6,216 nt of DNA. Origin: Rhizobiaceae bacterium. GTDB taxonomy: Bacteria > Pseudomonadota > Alphaproteobacteria > Rhizobiales > Rhizobiaceae. Each line of letters starts with the position of its first letter. Position 1 is the first letter of the stretch. This document shows, piece by piece, positions 5,573 through 6,216 of the stretch. The DNA lies in the NCBI GenBank assembly GCA_913776675.1, contig CAJYRE010000408.1, positions 1 to 6,216 of the forward strand. The letters run 5' to 3'. Made by a program: the position numbers and the translations under genes. The notes below the pieces were generated by a model that saw only the letters and a list, made by a program, of their open reading frames with translations, ran no database searches and was not told where the DNA came from.

Positions 5573-6216
5573 TATTTCTTCTCCCCTGAGCGCATGATAG
5601 CGCGCATGATGCTTTCCTGGCTTGCCTCTTCTTTTGAAAGTTCTGCGACGATGCGTCCTTCGTTCATGACGTAGATTCGGTCGCAGGTTCCAAGCAGTTC
5701 GGGCATTTCCGACGAAATCATCAGAACGCCTTTTCCGTCGGCCGCAAGCTGGTTGATAATGCTGTAGATTTCATATTTCGCGCCGACATCGATGCCGCGC
5801 GTCGGCTCATCCAGAATGAGCACTTCCGGGTTGGAAAACAGCCATTTGGACAGAACAACCTTCTGCTGGTTGCCGCCCGAAAGGTTGACGGTTTCCTGAT
5901 AAATGCCATGTGAGCGAATGCGCAGCTTTGAGCGATAATCGGTGGCAACCCGTGTTTCCTTGATGTCATTGATGACACCGGCATTGGAAACGCCCGGCAG
6001 GTTGGCCAGCGTTGTGTTGTGCAGGATATTGTCAGCCAGCACCAAGCCCAAATGCTTGCGATCTTCCGTCACATAGGCCAGACCCGAATCAATCGCCTTG
6101 CGCACGGTGGAGACATCCACCAGCTTGCCGTCCATATAGGCTTCACCACTGATCTTGTGACCATAGGATTTGCCAAACAGGCTCATGGCAAATTCGGTAC
6201 GGCCTGCGCCCATCAA
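5572..6216 (-). CDS. gguA: GguA, sugar ABC transporter ATP-binding protein (C-terminal part, cut by right edge)
   Basis: The last 214 residues of a two-domain CUT2 ATPase (usually about 500-510 residues) that powers sugar import with GguB. The visible part is the second nucleotide-binding domain: it opens with LMGAGRTE, the degenerate Walker A usual for the second domain of RbsA/MglA/XylG proteins (no GK[ST]), then [11 protein letters not shown] (48-58), the ABC signature LSGGNQQKV (112-120), Walker B VLILDEP with Glu137 (132-138), and [11 protein letters not shown] (166-176), where the switch histidine is replaced as is normal for this domain. It ends GEKK with TAA overlapping the gguB start by one base. 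The true start and the first domain lie beyond 6216. Internal ATGs near the edge are not starts. Degeneration of these sites is a family trait, not damage. Confidence 0.93.
   Translation of the reverse strand: MMGAGRTEFAMSLFGKSYGHKISGEAYMDGKLVDVSTVRKAIDSGLAYVTEDRKHLGLVLADNILHNTTLANLPGVSNAGVINDIKETRVATDYRSKLRIRSHGIYQETVNLSGGNQQKVVLSKWLFSNPEVLILDEPTRGIDVGAKYEIYSIINQLAADGKGVLMISSEMPELLGTCDRIYVMNEGRIVAELSKEEASQESIMRAIMRSGEKK
5581..5587 (-). promoter_or_regulatory. gguB ribosome binding site inside the end of gguA
   Basis: AGGGGAG on the minus strand, lying within the last gguA codons and 8 bases before the gguB ATG at 5572. Together with the TAATG overlap this points to coupled translation of ATPase and permease. 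Confidence 0.65.

Noticed and set aside
4100..5674. A 524-codon open frame on the plus strand opposite gguB and parts of gguC and gguA
   Set aside because: It is very rich in His, Gln, Asn, Asp and Gly, as expected from reading the complement of a hydrophobic membrane-protein gene. It has no domain and crosses the gguA-gguB and gguB-gguC junctions.

Overview
The window is a tightly packed, single-strand block of sugar-uptake and sugar-oxidation genes, all read on the minus strand, so transcription runs from the right edge to the left. The best taxonomic guess is an alphaproteobacterium of the Rhizobiaceae (Agrobacterium/Rhizobium type). The gguA-gguB-gguC order is the arrangement known from the chvE-ggu locus of Agrobacterium, base composition is moderately GC-rich, and the proteins resemble rhizobial members of their families. 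This is inferred from gene order and recognised motifs, not from a database search.

Layout in transcription order (right to left): (1) the C-terminal part of the sugar ABC-transporter ATPase GguA, cut by the right edge; (2) the membrane permease GguB, overlapping gguA by one base (TAATG); (3) GguC, an AraD1-type protein of the fumarylacetoacetate hydrolase superfamily, 12 bases after gguB; (4) a complete IlvD/Edd-family sugar-acid dehydratase, best called L-arabinonate dehydratase; (5) a Gfo/Idh/MocA-family L-arabinose/D-galactose 1-dehydrogenase; (6) the N-terminal third of an aldehyde dehydrogenase resembling 2-oxoglutarate semialdehyde dehydrogenase, cut by the left edge.

Together these encode most of the non-phosphorylating (Weimberg-like) pentose route: import of the sugar, oxidation at C1 to the lactone, (lactone hydrolysis, no gene seen here), dehydration of L-arabinonate to 2-keto-3-deoxy-L-arabinonate, a second dehydration to 2-oxoglutarate semialdehyde (GguC is the only candidate in the window), and oxidation to 2-oxoglutarate. 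D-galactose could share the first steps. The periplasmic binding protein (ChvE in Agrobacterium) would be expected beyond the right edge.

The transporter-gguC junctions are tight, while each of the three spacers downstream of gguC carries at least one perfect inverted repeat able to form an RNA hairpin. The most striking are a 13-bp stem before the aldehyde dehydrogenase and a 10-bp stem followed by a U-rich tract before the sugar dehydrogenase. These may set relative expression along one long transcript. No RNA genes, mobile elements, CRISPR arrays or convincing promoters were seen, and no stretch over about 100 bases lacks a gene. The window looks like an ordinary metabolic locus. The points most worth a second look are the role of GguC and the intercistronic hairpins.
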